Assembly: GCA_023630585.1 (NCBI GenBank)
Contig: CM042536.1
Span: forward strand, 29,243,964 to 29,307,963
Reading direction: 5' to 3'
Source of the DNA: Cranoglanis bouderius
Taxonomy: Eukaryota > Chordata > Actinopteri > Siluriformes > Cranoglanididae
DNA: 64,000 bases
Shown: positions 33,142 to 45,545 of the stretch, in pieces
How the letters are laid out: the number at the start of each line of letters is the position of its first letter
Numbering within the stretch: position 1 is the stretch's first letter
Made by a program: the position numbers and the translations under genes
The notes under the pieces: generated by a model
What the model was told of the DNA's origin: nothing
Database searches by the model: none
The model's input: the letters and a program-made list of their open reading frames with translations, nothing else

Positions 33142-36100
33142 TGTACAGGCAGACAAAACTAAGCCAACACTTAAAATTAAAATGGTTTGATAGCTGTTTT
33201 TTTTTATTGGCCAAGTTAAATCAGGCCATGCTCATCAAACATGGGAAGTCCACGGATATTGTGTCACCGAGTTAAAGACTATTTTAATGACAGGGCAGAT
33301 TATATGAAAATGCATCTAATTATACAGCTGTTCATAATTATGACGTGTGAAGTGCTGGTTTAGAAGATCAGAGAACCAAATGCCATTAGGTGGTCTCAGA
33401 GGGAGGCATGACAGGCATGACATTTTAAAGAGCATTCCTTTCCTTTTCAGAAATGAATTACTCAGTACTCATCGATAATATGGTCTTTGAACAGAATAAA
33501 AATTAATGGCAAATGTCAGATCAATGGGTGACTAGCTCAAATGAAGCCCACATATATGCTCTTAACTGTGCTGTACAATCCTGAAAAACCTGAAGATACT
33601 TCAGATAACACTTTCCACCTTCCAGAGCTCATGCAGGAACATCCAGCCACAAAAGGGATATCAAATCTTCCCAGGACTCATCGAAGATAAGCGAGGCAGC
33701 CCCTTCATTATTAAATGCAACTCAAAGTTCATTTGGTGTCCAACTGTTTGTCATATAAAAGTGCCATAGTGTGCAATGGCATACTGTATTTATTGTGATT
33801 TATAGCTTCATGCAGAGGAGCTTTTCTCCATTCTCTCCTTCGCTTTTTCTTAATTAAGCTGAGTGACTGCTGCTTGCTGCTACAGAGTGTGATAGATATC
33901 TATTTTACCTAAGTCACGGGTGTTTGACTTTCACACAGACACTCTGTAATAATAAATAATAATTAAAAAAAATAGCCCTAGTTGAAAACCACCATGCACT
34001 AACACTGCCTTTTCATTTAAGTGAATAACTCGGTTCTCCTGAATGCTTGACAGTGTTGTGTAAATAAAGATTTTGCAGATTTCACTCACTAGTTAATAAT
34101 TCTAATGAGGCAGTGATGTTGTGCCTTGGACTGAAATATTGCTGTCAAGTCAGATGTAAGTTTTGTTGAAGCACATCGCAAAGGTGACTGTCAGGCATCT
34201 TGAATCTCAGGGGGCTCTTCCATAGCCTTGTTAGTGTCACCCCCTGGGCTATAAGTTGAGCTATCTCAAAGCTAGGCATTGTACTATTTTCTTGCACTTG
34301 GTTAGCCCAAAAAAAAAAAAAAAAACCCAGTTTGGTTTTGCTGACTGCCAGTTGCCAGTTTCACCTTCTGTTCTTGTTCAGCACCAGTGCACTATTTGAA
34401 AAAATAAAATTAAAATATATTCATTCATTACTGCAACTGTTTCCTGATAAATTAAACACACACTTCCCTTGGTGACTCAGTGAAACATTATTCATCATGC
34501 CAACATGCCTGAAATTTATTTTATCTTTTATTGTTTCTTTAACATGAGCATGCAGTGCTGTGCGATGTATTGACAACCTTCATTCATTCATCCTTAGTAA
34601 CTGTCTGGTCAGGGTTGTGGTAGTTGAATTAGGCTACTAGTTTTGGGAAATAGAACCAACTAAATTCATTAGGAAATATTGTAGGAAAGAACAAACAAAA
34701 ATAATAACTGCATGAGTGGAATTAAAAAAAAAAAAGTCTAGTGCACATCTGTAGTTGAGATCAGTTATGAACTGGAGTGATGCAGCTGAGGTTGAGGAAC
34801 TGTGAAAGCCAGACAGTGCTGACAGAGCTCCATTTCTACTTCTGTGTTTTTAATAAAACAGAACAAACAAACAAACAATCAGACAAACAAACAAAAACCC
34901 TTCTGGTTTAGGCCACACCCACTTTGGGTTTAAATCTGAATACAGATACAAATAGAGATACAGATGCAGATTGTGTTAAGCACTACATTTGTACATTTAT
35001 AGAATTCAAAATAGAAACCTTTTTTTTTTTTGTAACTTTCCTTAATAGTGGGCCAAATTGAATTTTATTCCTACTATACCTCATGGGCCATTTAAAAATA
35101 GCAGTGGGCTGTAGTTTGGACACACACAACTTTCTGCTCCCCATTAAATGCCTCATTAAATGCCTCAAAATGCTTAATTTGTCTCATTAAATGCCACTTG
35201 GTTGTGATATGATTTAGGAAAAACGATCTGTGTCACAGTTGAGATATGCTGATCTTCTGTCATCATATATTAGAGTGCTTTTTTTTTAGCCAGTGTGGTG
35301 TTTTAAATGTAACCATTATAAGGCTTTTCACAAGCCAGCTCATTTTAAAAATTACACATTGTCAAGGGCAGGACTTAAATTGAGATTTATGAAGTGAGAG
35401 CGCACTACTTCCTTCATGGGTGCCAACATTGTAATTACTGGAACCAAAGATTGAAAACATGACAGTTCAATTTATATCTTATTATGCATCCTTATACAAG
35501 TAAACATTTTGCTCTTAAAATACAGGCCACAAGGTAATTTCAAATAAACCCCAATGTATAAACAGTGGCAGCGCGTGTGTGGTTTTTGTTTTGTTTTTTC
35601 AATTGATTTCTGTGGAATTTACGCTTCATTCAAGTACACAAATGAAAAAAGAAAATGGGTTGCACAGGGTCACGTGTTTCCCAGAATTGGCGTGGATTTA
35701 AACGCTGATTAAAATGGGAGCATATCTATTCAGGAGACACAAGAGAGGGAAGAAGAAAACCACTTCAGAAACACAATCTGTGTGAATTGATTAGTGTAGC
35801 TGGTAGTTGCCCAGGGGTTGCCTCTCTGGCAAATTATCATACGGTTGGCTGGATTTCATGAAGTTTGTATAAAAACAATTTACATTTGCCATTCATGTAA
35901 CCCAAAGGTGCTGGAGCTCTGCCTATAACTGTAATCATATACTGTGCAGTGCTCATGATAGCACCTTACTCCAAATTAATGTTAGAAAAGAAGAGTTACG
36001 AGTTGCTAATAAGACCCCAAATATTAAAACCAATTAAACAAGTGCTTTTGACTTCTCGAATCTGATTGGTCAGAAGGTGTTGATTATTTTTCTATAGCAG

Positions 36101-37159
36101 CTCTGACAGTAGTGTGGTTGTAAGGCAAATTATATTAATGCAATCATTGTAATATTTACACAGGGGTTTATATTAAACGACTTGTCTAATCATTGATATG
36201 GTGACGCCTTCTGTGAAGGGATGTTTATATGTATGTTGTTTTTGGAAGGAGTCTCCAGTGTAAGTGATTTGTAACAGTCTGAAGAAAAGCTGCGTTTTTT
36301 TCCATCATGGGAAAGTCTTCTGGTTTCTCTGTAACAGTTTGTCTGTCTTATTATTTTTCAAAAGTGAAAAAAAGAGGCTGGTTATAGTTGACTGTTTATA
36401 GGTGTTATAACATAACTGATAACAGGAACGGTGTGATGATGCGGTTGAAGCACAACATTAAATGCATCTATAAACATTATAAAAAAAAAAAAGAAAAAAA
36501 AAAAGAAACAAAGAAAAAAGAAACAAAGAAAGAAAACTGTACAATGTGTCATTCTTTAATAACAGCATGCCCCGATGTGTTTTATTCCTTATGAAAACAG
36601 CATTTCACTTGCATATGCATGCACAGATACTGTATCTTAGTGAAGTTGTGGTGTTTCTCAGAAAGGCAAAAAACATGACGTCTACCCTTTCGCTCCCCTT
36701 AATAAAATGCCGTGGCAACGAAGAACAAAGCAATTAGACACTGTTCCTGATGCACAACAGAGCGTCATTAATTAATGGCACTTAATTTGCAATGGTACAT
36801 GAAATGAAGAGGTCAGTCAGGTACATAGTAGATAGATGGCCCATAGTGATGAATGATTTATCTTTTGGATTAGCAGAGAGGTTGTTTTTCTAGCTTGTTT
36901 ATGCTTTGCCTCTTTTGGGAAGATTGATGGGACACCTGTGATTTAGTTGGTTTCAAAACCAAAAAATTTTCATGTCACTCACCCAGGTAAGGGGTGGACC
37001 TAAGAACTTTCTTTAGCTCTGGTCAGATGGTTTGTAAGTGTCTCCTGAAGGTTAACCTAGCGTCTATTTTCCATGAAGGCTTTAAAGATTCCTTCCATTA
37101 CAAGTATGGCAGTATAACTGTGATGGGCATATTGTAATATAGATAAAACATTTCTTCTT
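33142..37159. other. intergenic, mostly unrecognised
   Basis: No gene is supported. A copy of dispersed repeat R lies at 36055-36480, followed by an A-rich tract at 36480-36535. 34905-34990 is similar in reverse to 8590-8705. The rest shows only short homopolymers. Confidence 0.45.
36055..36480 (+). repeat. dispersed repeat R, copy
   Basis: It begins CTCGAATCTGATTGGTCAGA, includes TAATCATTGATATGGTGACG, GTAAGTGATTTGTAACAGT and ACTGATAACAGGAAC, and ends near ACAACATTAAATGCATCTAT. The same ordered blocks occur at 47790-48245 and 61770-62325. It encodes nothing obvious. It is likely a non-autonomous element; the class is undetermined. Confidence 0.75.
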
Positions 37160-37430
37160 CTTCTTCTTGGCATGGTGGCTTAGTGGCTTAGGGGTTGGGA
37201 GTTCGATTCCCGCCTCTGCCCTGTGTGTGCGGAGTTTGCATTTTCCCCCTGTGCTTTGGGAGCTTCCTCTGGGTACTTATTTTTCCTCTCCCAGTCCAAA
37301 GACGTGTTATAGGCTGACCGGCATCTCTAAATTGTCCGGAATGTGTCCTGCGTCCCCCAGTTTGTGCCCAGAGTTCCTGGGATAGGCTCCAGGCTTTCCA
37401 CGACCTTGAGAAGGATAAGTGGTACAGAAA
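37160..37430 (+). mobile_element. tRNA-derived SINE, nearly full length
   Basis: The head TGGCTTAGTGGCTTAGGGGT fits an A box and GAGTTCGATTCCCGCC is a good B box. The body has GTGTGCGGAGTTTGCATTTT, CCTCTGGGTACT, CCAGTCCAAAGACGTGTTAT and GGGATAGGCTCCAGGC, typical of fish V/tRNA SINEs. The (ATT)n tail follows directly. Confidence 0.88.
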
Positions 37431-37433
37431 ATT

Positions 37434-37435
37434 GA

Positions 37436-37485
<50 letters not shown>

Positions 37486-37600
37486 GCACTGAAGGCTAAA
37501 TTTGATCAAAAAAATCTACTTGATTACACTCTCTGGCCAATGGAGCAGAACTCCATCCATCCATCCATCCATCCATCTATCTATCTCTCTATCTATCCAC
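37434..37600. repeat. (ATT)n and (ATCC)n microsatellites
   Basis: About 17 ATT units at 37436-37486 form the SINE tail. After 60 bases comes a CATC/TATC tract at about 37551-37597, directly before a truncated Tc1 element. Confidence 0.9.
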
Positions 37601-38715
37601 TAATATTGGCACCCTTGGTAAATATGAGCAAAGAAGGCTGTGAAAATTTGTCTTTATTGTTTAACCTTTTGATCTTCAGGGCAATAATTAAGAAGTTCCA
37701 GTCAACTGGAAATGTTATGAATCAACCTGGAAGAGGACGCGTGTCTATATTGTCTCAGCTCACTGTGAAGAGGATGGCTCGGGTGGCCAAAAAAACTCCA
37801 AGGATCACAGCTGGAGAATTGTAGAAGTTAGTTGCGTCTTGGGGTCAGAAAGTCTCCAAAACTACAATCCAAAGTCACCTACATCACCACAAGTTGTTTG
37901 GAAGGGTTTCAATAAAAAAGCCTCTACTCTCATCCAAAAACAAACTCAAGCATCTTCAGTTAGCCAGACACTATGGGTCTATGGTCAGATGAAACCAAAA
38001 TAGAGCTTTTGGTGGTTTTGGTGCAGACAGAGAGGTAGCCATATGGAAAAGTACCTCATGCCCACGGTTAAATATGGTGGTGGATCTTTAATGTTTTCGG
38101 GCTGTTTTTCTGCCAGAGGACCTGGACATTTTGTTAGGATACATGGCATCATGGACTCTATCAAATATCAACAGATATTAAACGAAAACCTGACTGCCTC
38201 TGCCAGAAAGCTTAAAATGGGCCGTGGTTGGATCTTCCAGCAGGACAATGGTCCAAAACATACATCAGAATCAACACAAAAATGGTTTACTGACCACAAA
38301 ATCAAGGTCCTGCCATGGCCATCCCAGTCCCCTGACTTGAAACCCATAGAAAACCTGTGGGGTGAACTGAAGAGGAGAGTCCACCAGCGTGGACCTCGAA
38401 ATTTGAAGGATCTGGAGAGATTCTGTATGGAGGAATGGTCTCAGATCCCTTGCCATGTATTCTCCAACCTCCTCAGGCATTATAGGAGAAGACTCAGAGC
38501 TGTTATCTTGGCAAAGAGATGTAGCACAAAGTATTGACTAAAAGGGTGCCAATAATTGTTGCACACCTATATTTAATAAATATATATGTTTTTTGAAAAA
38601 CCTGTGTTGTGTTTGGAATTGTTTGATATCCATGAGAGCAGAGTATTTTTGTGAATTCTTTTAACAAAAGATCAGAAGGTTAAACAATAAAGAAAATTTT
38701 TCACAGCCTTCAGAA
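37598..38715 (+). mobile_element. Tc1-like transposon, family 1, truncated and internally deleted
   Basis: It matches 21935-23422 in inverted orientation. The left terminal repeat has lost its outermost bases (starts at ACTAATATTGGCACCC) and the right one stops at TTTTCACAGCC. An internal jump at about 37678 removes the transposase start and first helix-turn-helix. No target duplication remains. Confidence 0.9.
37680..38537 (+). pseudogene. Tc1 transposase, family 1, N-terminally deleted
   Basis: The frame opens at AIIKKFQSTGNVMNQPGRGR, is stopped by TAG after ITAGEL (37822-37824), and passes through a further lesion near 37980-38040, where the first catalytic region is destroyed. From 38043 it is open to 38537, keeping QQDNGPKHTS with the second aspartate, NLWGELKRR with the third catalytic acid, and the STKY terminus. 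Confidence 0.9.
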
Positions 38716-41700
38716 AGCTATATGACAGAACTACTGTTTATCCAGATAGTGTTTTGTCCACTATGCCTTATGCCCTATGAAATATGCTTAATAAGTCAGA
38801 TGGTGACATTGCTAGCGCAGTTACTAAAATGCCGTTTAATAAACGAAAACATTTCAATTTTCTCAAACATAAGGGACACAAGAGCAAGAGCTTCTTTTGT
38901 TGCTCACCATTTTCCAGAGATGTTCAACATCATACTAAAGCGAAATCCAACGTCGAAGTAGTGGAGACAGGAAATGCCTAGAAGTTCCAGAAGGCAATAC
39001 AGCTATACAACACTGTTACTCTGAGTTATGGCAGAGACTCGGCTAGTTAGAGATCTATGAGATGACAAGTATGATGGCGTTGATCGAGGGCTGAAAGTTG
39101 AAGCCTTGGAAGCTGATCTGTTTGAGCAGAGTGTACAAATGATAAGCTGAGAAAGCTGGACAGAATGAATTATTAAAGCGCTGCTGCATTGCTCTCTTTA
39201 GGTAGAGATGAAGCAAGGGCTCATTCACGCTGACCCCACTATCACCATTAGTTGAATGGCATTGTGCACTGAAAAAAAACGATTCGTTGGCTCAACAACC
39301 ATTACGTATTAATATAAATAGATTAAACTCAATTTTTTAAAACATTTTAGCTTACTTACCATACATTAGTGTTTTCAACACAAAAATGTCAATTACAAGG
39401 TGAAATTAAGAGTATGCATAAAGTGAACAAAAAAACGTGAGTCACGTCAACTACAATTACAGTTAGGTTAAGGTTAAGTAAACCTAACTTAAAATTTGAA
39501 GTATGACTGTGAGCCACGTGTTATGCAAATATCCGGTGAAAGACGTGAAGGAGCCGTTTTCTGAAGCACAACTTGGTGAAGACGGTGAAAACTTTGTCAG
39601 GTAATCTTTAAATAAATGAAGTAAAATATTAGAGTTTTACTTTTTAACATCCATTAACACTCATTTATTGCGTTAGTGCTCAAGGGGCTACTTTTTAAAC
39701 AGAATGTTTTAATTGCTACGAATGTTAGTACTTGGTAAAAAAAAAAAAAAAAGTTTGCAAGCATTGAGTTTGTACGAGTGTTTGTAGCATGTAGCATTGC
39801 AATCAGTAGCATGTAGCTTTGCAATCTGTCAAACAAAATGCTTCATTTTTGTACTAACTGTCTGAAAACCTTTTGTAAAATTTTGTTGAATGAAGTGATA
39901 TTTTTTTCTTATTGAGCCGTACTCAATTCATTATTCATGTTTTTTTAAACGATAGTATTGTAACCATTGTCCAAAAATAAAGTTAAAAAAATGCTTTATT
40001 TTGTTCTAATTGTCAGTGTTGTTTATTTTAAGATATTGAATGTTCAGTGCAGTAAGCAGAGCAGTTTTATTCAACTCAATGAATTACCTTGTATTAATGT
40101 AAATGAGCTGCACGAACACATAACAAAGGTTATCTTTTACTTAATTACTTCAAGTTGAATTTCCTTAAAAAGTGTGAAGTAAAAATGGTGCATATATATT
40201 TTAAGTAAATCCAACACATCATTTTTTTTCAGTGTGGGAGACCCATCAGCCAGAGTGAACTGATAAATAAATAAATATGTCAATGAGACATTCAATTACA
40301 AAAAAAAAAAAAAAAAAAATCAATTCACAATGTCATCACAAAATAAACCTTTGCTGCCATTAAAGCGCAAGTGTTTATTATAAAGATTAATAAACAAGTT
40401 GTTTAAAGTTTCTTTAAGGAAAGCGCATGGGAGCAGCTGTAATGTTTTCAATCTAGAACATTAAAAAAAAATAATAAAAAAAATATTCCACACCGAACTC
40501 ATTGCATTTAAATCTTCACTATTATTTATTTGGCCTCTTAGAAAATCTAAGTGGAATATTCATGTGGACTGTGCCAATTTTGTTCCAGGAAGGGAAAAAA
40601 AAAAAAAAGTCGATATTTCCTATTGTGAAATATAAAACTGTTTCTTCTACCTTTCATCACCTCCAGGGGATTAATATCACAAACCTCACACACATGGAAG
40701 AGGAGAAATAATTGAGTTATTTGTAATGCTTAAATTGGCAATAATGTGTCGGCACAGGAAAGGGATGAAAGAAGTGATGAAAACTGAGAGAAATCTGCTA
40801 TTAAAATCAAAGGCAAAATTAAATTTAAAAACTGCACACTCTAGAGCAGAGTTTGGTGGGTAAGGAAACACGCAGGAACTGAATATAAACACATATGCTT
40901 ACGAAGATAGGGTTAGATTTATAGAAGTATGGCAACACAAAAGTACTTTATTATTCATTTAATTAAAGTTATTACGGTTGCCACATGAGGACTGATGAAA
41001 CTAAAACTGACGTGGCAAACAAGTAAGAATAGCATGAAGTCACAAACAGTGGCAGAATGTTTGTGAAGCCTACACCCTGTTAACCTGTATAACCTCAGCC
41101 ATGCAGATTTCTCCTTTACAACATCCAGCCATTTATCTCCATGGAGACTACTCAGGTGTTGTTTCAGTCTCTTGTCATTTCAAGATTGGATCACTGCATT
41201 ACTTGCTGGCAGGAATCTGAGGTTACAGTGGGCACAGGCTCAGCTGACCAAAACCGATCAACATTTAAGGCTTTGTCAAGAGGCAAGGAAATGGCTGATC
41301 AGCTGGGGTCAAATCTGATATATGGCATGTCATGGGCAAAAAAAGTAGGTCGTTTCTGCTGTTGTACTCTAAAACTAGCCTGAGTGGTGCTGTTTGGTGG
41401 AGCTAACAAGTCAAGAGTTAGTCATTTATATAGATGGATGAATATTTTATTTTGTTAAAATACTCAAAACCATATTGCACATATGAAAATCTGCATATCA
41501 AAAGGGAAAACAAAGGTGGGAGCAAGACATGTGGCAAATGGTGATCATCCAATGAGGAACCAGAGGTGGGAACAAGCCACGTAGAAGTGGGATGATCATA
41601 AAAGACAAAACCCACTCATCCCTACACTGACAAAGACAAACATACAGCATACGTGACGGCAAAAATGCAACAAAGAAGCAGAAGTCAAAAGATTACAAGT

Positions 41701-42711
41701 TCCCAGCCAAGCTCTCTGAGCAGGAGGGATGCCGTATTCTTTCTCCCTTGTCAATCACGGTGACACTAGCCAATCATGGGCATCTATGAGCTCGTGTATG
41801 TGGAAGAGGGCAGATAGCATTTCTCTCTAGTTGTGTTATGGGAGACATTGTAGCTGATGACCCAACAGTTAGAAAATCCTGGAGATGGACAGACATGGCT
41901 AGGAAGCAGCAGGTGTAAAGCAGGAATGAAAAGAAGAAGGCATGAAGCTAGCTTGGTGTGCTTGCTTCTGAAATCTTAAGACATTGAGCAGTGTGAAATA
42001 AGTCCCCATTGAAAGGGAGAAGAAATGGGTCGAATAAAAAAAAAAAAAAGAAGAGTTTGATATAGGTGATGCAATCCAAGCTGAAATTCAACTAAATTTT
42101 GCCCAAAAAGTTTGGAAGTTCTAACATCAAAGCACTGAGAGAAGCGTCAATCATGATGTATTATTCAATAACACCTTTAATAAATCTATTATTTAAGGAA
42201 AAAATATGCTAACCAACCATACCTTACCTCAGAGTGCTACGAAGGTTGAGACAGAAGATTGGAGCATATATGGTTACATTCACGAATTATTCATTTCATA
42301 GTTATTTTTATTCCTTTAGCAAAGAACAAGGATATCAACATCCTATTGGATGACAGAATACACTGATTTTCATATTATCATATTTTTACATAACTGCCAC
42401 CTCCTATCTTCCTCACCTCAAGTATCTCCATCTTACCTCATCCATTTCAGTTAACTAGTTCAGTTATCTTTTTCTTGCCCTTGTGTGTCTGGGCCTGTCT
42501 GGGTCTATTCTCCAAACAGGGAAGTTTTGTCTGAACAGTCGGTACTTTTTCCCAAAAAATGGACAACTCAACAAAGATCATAAATTTCATTTCCCCATTT
42601 TCGTAAGACAGTTTGTTCTCCCTCATATTGGAACTGCTATGTTCACAGTTAGTATGTTAGCAATCTTAATTTTCTCCATACTGGTGTGCTGTGTGACACA
42701 CCCACACATGG
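38716..42711. other. intergenic
   Basis: No host gene is seen. It contains the CACTG-ended element at 39267-40234 and several poly-A runs (39738, 40300, 40595, 42037). Small open frames such as 38722-38961 and 41141-41383 are not recognisable. Confidence 0.45.
39267..40234. mobile_element. putative non-autonomous DNA element with CACTG ends
   Basis: The left end CACTGAAAAAAAACGATTCG and the right end CATCATTTTTTTTCAGTG are near inverted repeats, about 20 bases with mismatches. I cannot see a clean target duplication, so assignment to the CACTA/EnSpm group is tentative. The interior is non-coding, apart from a GC-richer patch (39500-39600) ending in a possible splice donor AGGTAATC. Confidence 0.45.
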
Positions 42712-42785
42712 GTGGTGGTAGCTCAGTGATTAAGACATTGGACTACTGATCGGAAGGTCGTGAGTTCACAACCTTTATTTTTTTT
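42712..42785 (+). mobile_element. tRNA-like SINE head, truncated
   Basis: GGTGGTGGTAGCTCAGTGAT has a clear A box and GGTCGTGAGTTCACAACC a B box, with a tRNA-like anticodon arm between. The body is missing and a T-rich run follows. It is a SINE fragment, not a functional tRNA: the acceptor stem does not pair. Confidence 0.75.
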
Positions 42786-43078
42786 TTTGACCTCTCCATC
42801 TTCATTCTCCAGCTGTCAAACTTAATATTGAAACAGAGATGTCTTGATAACGTGGTGGACGAAGGTAGCCTACTATGCGCTAAAACGTTCTAATAAAAAA
42901 TTCCCAATTCCTAATCAAAACTTGCAACACCCAACCAATAGTTATGATCGGTTCTCAACTGACCTCAAACCACGATGATTAGCTACAGTACCAGACTTTA
43001 ACTTCTCATTGAGAGGTATGCGATGCACATCTGACACAGCTATTACATAAATGTGTGAGCTCATGCTGATTAAGATTA
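42786..43078. other. intergenic, nothing recognised
   Basis: No feature seen. Confidence 0.4.
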
Positions 43079-43519
43079 AGATTAGCTGATCGCAGTAACT
43101 TTAGATGTTCCCAGTAATGTTAGCTGATTGCAGTAAAGTTAGCAGATTGCAATAAAGTTCGCAGATTACAGCAACCTCAGTTGATCGCAGTAGCATTAGC
43201 AAATCACAGTAATATTAGCTGATCACAGTAACGTTAGCTGATCTCAGTAATGTAGTAACATAGGTCGATCGCAATAACGTGAGCTGACCACAGTAACATT
43301 AGCTGACTGCAGTAATGTGGGCTGATCACGGTAACGTCACAGTAACCTTAGCTGATTGCAGAAAAGTTGATCGCTGATCGCCGTGATGTTATCTGATCGC
43401 AGCAAGGTTAGCTGATCACAGTGACATTAGCAAATCATAGTAACATTATCAGATCACAGTGAAGTTACACAGTGAAGTTATGAATGAACAGTAATTCTAG
43501 CTGATCACTGAGCAGAATT
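43079..43519 (+). repeat. degenerate 19-bp minisatellite, about 21 units
   Basis: The consensus unit is close to GTTAGCTGATCACAGTAAC. Most units are 19 bases; a few are shortened (GTCACAGTAAC) or extended. Many keep the palindrome TGATCA or GATC. Units diverge by several bases each, so the array is old. No open reading frame is kept across it. Confidence 0.9.
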
Positions 43520-44720
43520 GTGATGGTCACAGTACCATCTGTGACTGTATCTTTGCAATGGTGACAGGCGCACATTAAAAAGAAAAGTGGAACAATTAAA
43601 AATAAACAAATAAATGGCACTTGCTCATCTCAAAGCAGGCTGTTGTAGTTGCATGTTATTTGGGGGAATTTTCCTCAAAGAAAATGCACTCCCACATACA
43701 GTTTCCAGGCAGCTACAAAGAGATAGAAATAATTATCTGCTATTTACAGAGTGCAACTATGATGTCTGATATCATAGCTGTATGCACAAAGAAGCTGATA
43801 TAAAACATTTACATATGTATAACCCACATCTTTAGTGTATTATTGTCTTTGAAATACCAAAAAAAACAAGTGAAAAGTGAAAAGCTTAGCCTTGGCTTCT
43901 TAACATTTTCTTTTTCTTAAAAAATATCTCAGCATCAAAATGTAATAATAATAAAAAAAAAAAAGCAATAGCCATTTGTTTGTTCCATAGAATACACATG
44001 AACACTGAATACCACTGGAGTAAACAACACATCGACCTCAATGCCCTCGTGATAATGCACTTAATTCTAACTCTCTACATTTATCTTTTCCAATATGCCG
44101 TCTTGACCATGAACAATGCAGTGGCCGTGAGAGACTCAGCCCTGAAGAATGTTTACCATAATAACATGCAAAACAGTGTTATTTTCCACAGTGTCATTGA
44201 AGCTTCACCATAAATGCCTACAAATGTGATGTAGAAAACTGGCCTTTTTTGTACACAACATTGCATTTAGAATTCAAAACGGCTCAAAACAGATCTAAAC
44301 AGTGTGCAAACAACAATTCAGCACATCCCTTCAGACATTGTCCCTTAAAGGAATATTATATATAATTTAGAGAAACAAAGTTCATACACAAATACAAAAT
44401 CACCTGACAAATATGCGCTTCTTTGATATGAATTGGAACATTTTACTTAACAACGGGTTTCATTCCCAGGTTAGAAGAATGAATGAAGTTAGAAATGTAT
44501 AAACACTAATTATAAACAAACCCCTCATTAGCATGGATAATCGGGACAAGATGATGTGGTGTCTAGACTATTAGTTTTTAAATGAATAGCTGCAAATAAG
44601 TAGGTTCAGTAGGCTATTTTTTCCTTCTTCTCTCATTCAATAACCAGTGAAAAAAAATTAAGAAAATAAACCCTACTTCCTATTGAATTTCATTCACTTT
44701 CACTCAAGTTTTAGTTACAC
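43520..44720. other. intergenic, nothing recognised
   Basis: AT-rich, with short A runs. The open frame 43980-44213 has no recognisable similarity. Confidence 0.4.
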
Positions 44721-44724
44721 TTTA

Positions 44725-44998
44725 TAGCCGTGGATCCACAGTCTATCCCAGGAACACTCGGCGTGAAGCAGGAATACGCCTTGGATGGGATGTCAGTCCG
44801 TCACAACGCACCATCACGCACACGTTCACACCTAGGGCCAGTTTATCACAGCCAATTTACAGAGTGCTATGTTTTTGGACAGTCAGAGGAAACCAGAGAA
44901 CCTGGAGAAAACCCATGTGGACACTGAATGAACAAGCGAGACTCCCAACAGCAGGCTCAAAACTGAGGTGGCAATGTGACCCACTGCACCACCAATGA
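44725..44998 (-). mobile_element. tRNA-derived SINE, reverse orientation
   Basis: On the minus strand it reads GGTGGTGCAGTGGGTCACAT (head), then GTCCACATGGGTTTTCTCCA and a tail with CCTGGGATAGACTGTGGATC. These are the body blocks of the SINE at 37160. The tail is about 20 bases from the GTTACACTTTATA flank. Confidence 0.85.
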
Positions 44999-45154
44999 CT
45001 TTTACAAAACAAAAAAAAGTTTCCTTTTGACATAATATGTATATATGACATGTATATTTAAACAAAATGCTCTTCAGTGCGGTACGACACACCTCAACGC
45101 TGTAACTCTAGCACACGATACTCATTCTGAATCCCACCTCCTGCCTCACTACCC

Positions 45155-45545
45155 TTGTAAAACAAAAGTGTATTTAAGTATACTTTTAAAAAGTGTACTA
45201 GTATAAAACGTGCACACTTTCAGCTTTAACACTTAATACATACTTTAATGCATACTAAATGTATTATTTCCGAACAACTTATGACAACTTAAGTGTATTT
45301 AAATTGTAATCAAGTTACATTTAAATACATCTTAAATGCATTTAGCTGTACTTTAGAGTGCTTTTTTCCCCCACTGAAGTTACACTCAGGTAGATTTAAG
45401 CATGCAATTTTTTTTTAAGACATAATTGTATTATACTTGAAGTGTATTATACTAGTGAGTGTACTGTTGGACATATTGCATACATTTCAGTGCTACTTTC
45501 AGTGCTACTTTCATTAAGATTCTTTTTCATTAAGTGTCTTTATAC
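45155..45545. repeat. AT-rich repeat rich in AAGTGTA/TATACTT motifs
   Basis: Many copies of AAGTGTATT, AAGTATACTT, TAAGTGTATTTAAAT and their complements, partly palindromic. It resembles a MITE body common in fish; no clean ends found. Confidence 0.45.

Noticed and set aside
42712..42785. possible tRNA gene
   Set aside because: A and B boxes are present but the acceptor stem does not pair and a SINE-type T-rich run follows; called a SINE head.
43079..43519. possible CRISPR-like or satellite array
   Set aside because: Units are contiguous and degenerate, without unique spacers, and the genome is vertebrate; it is a minisatellite.
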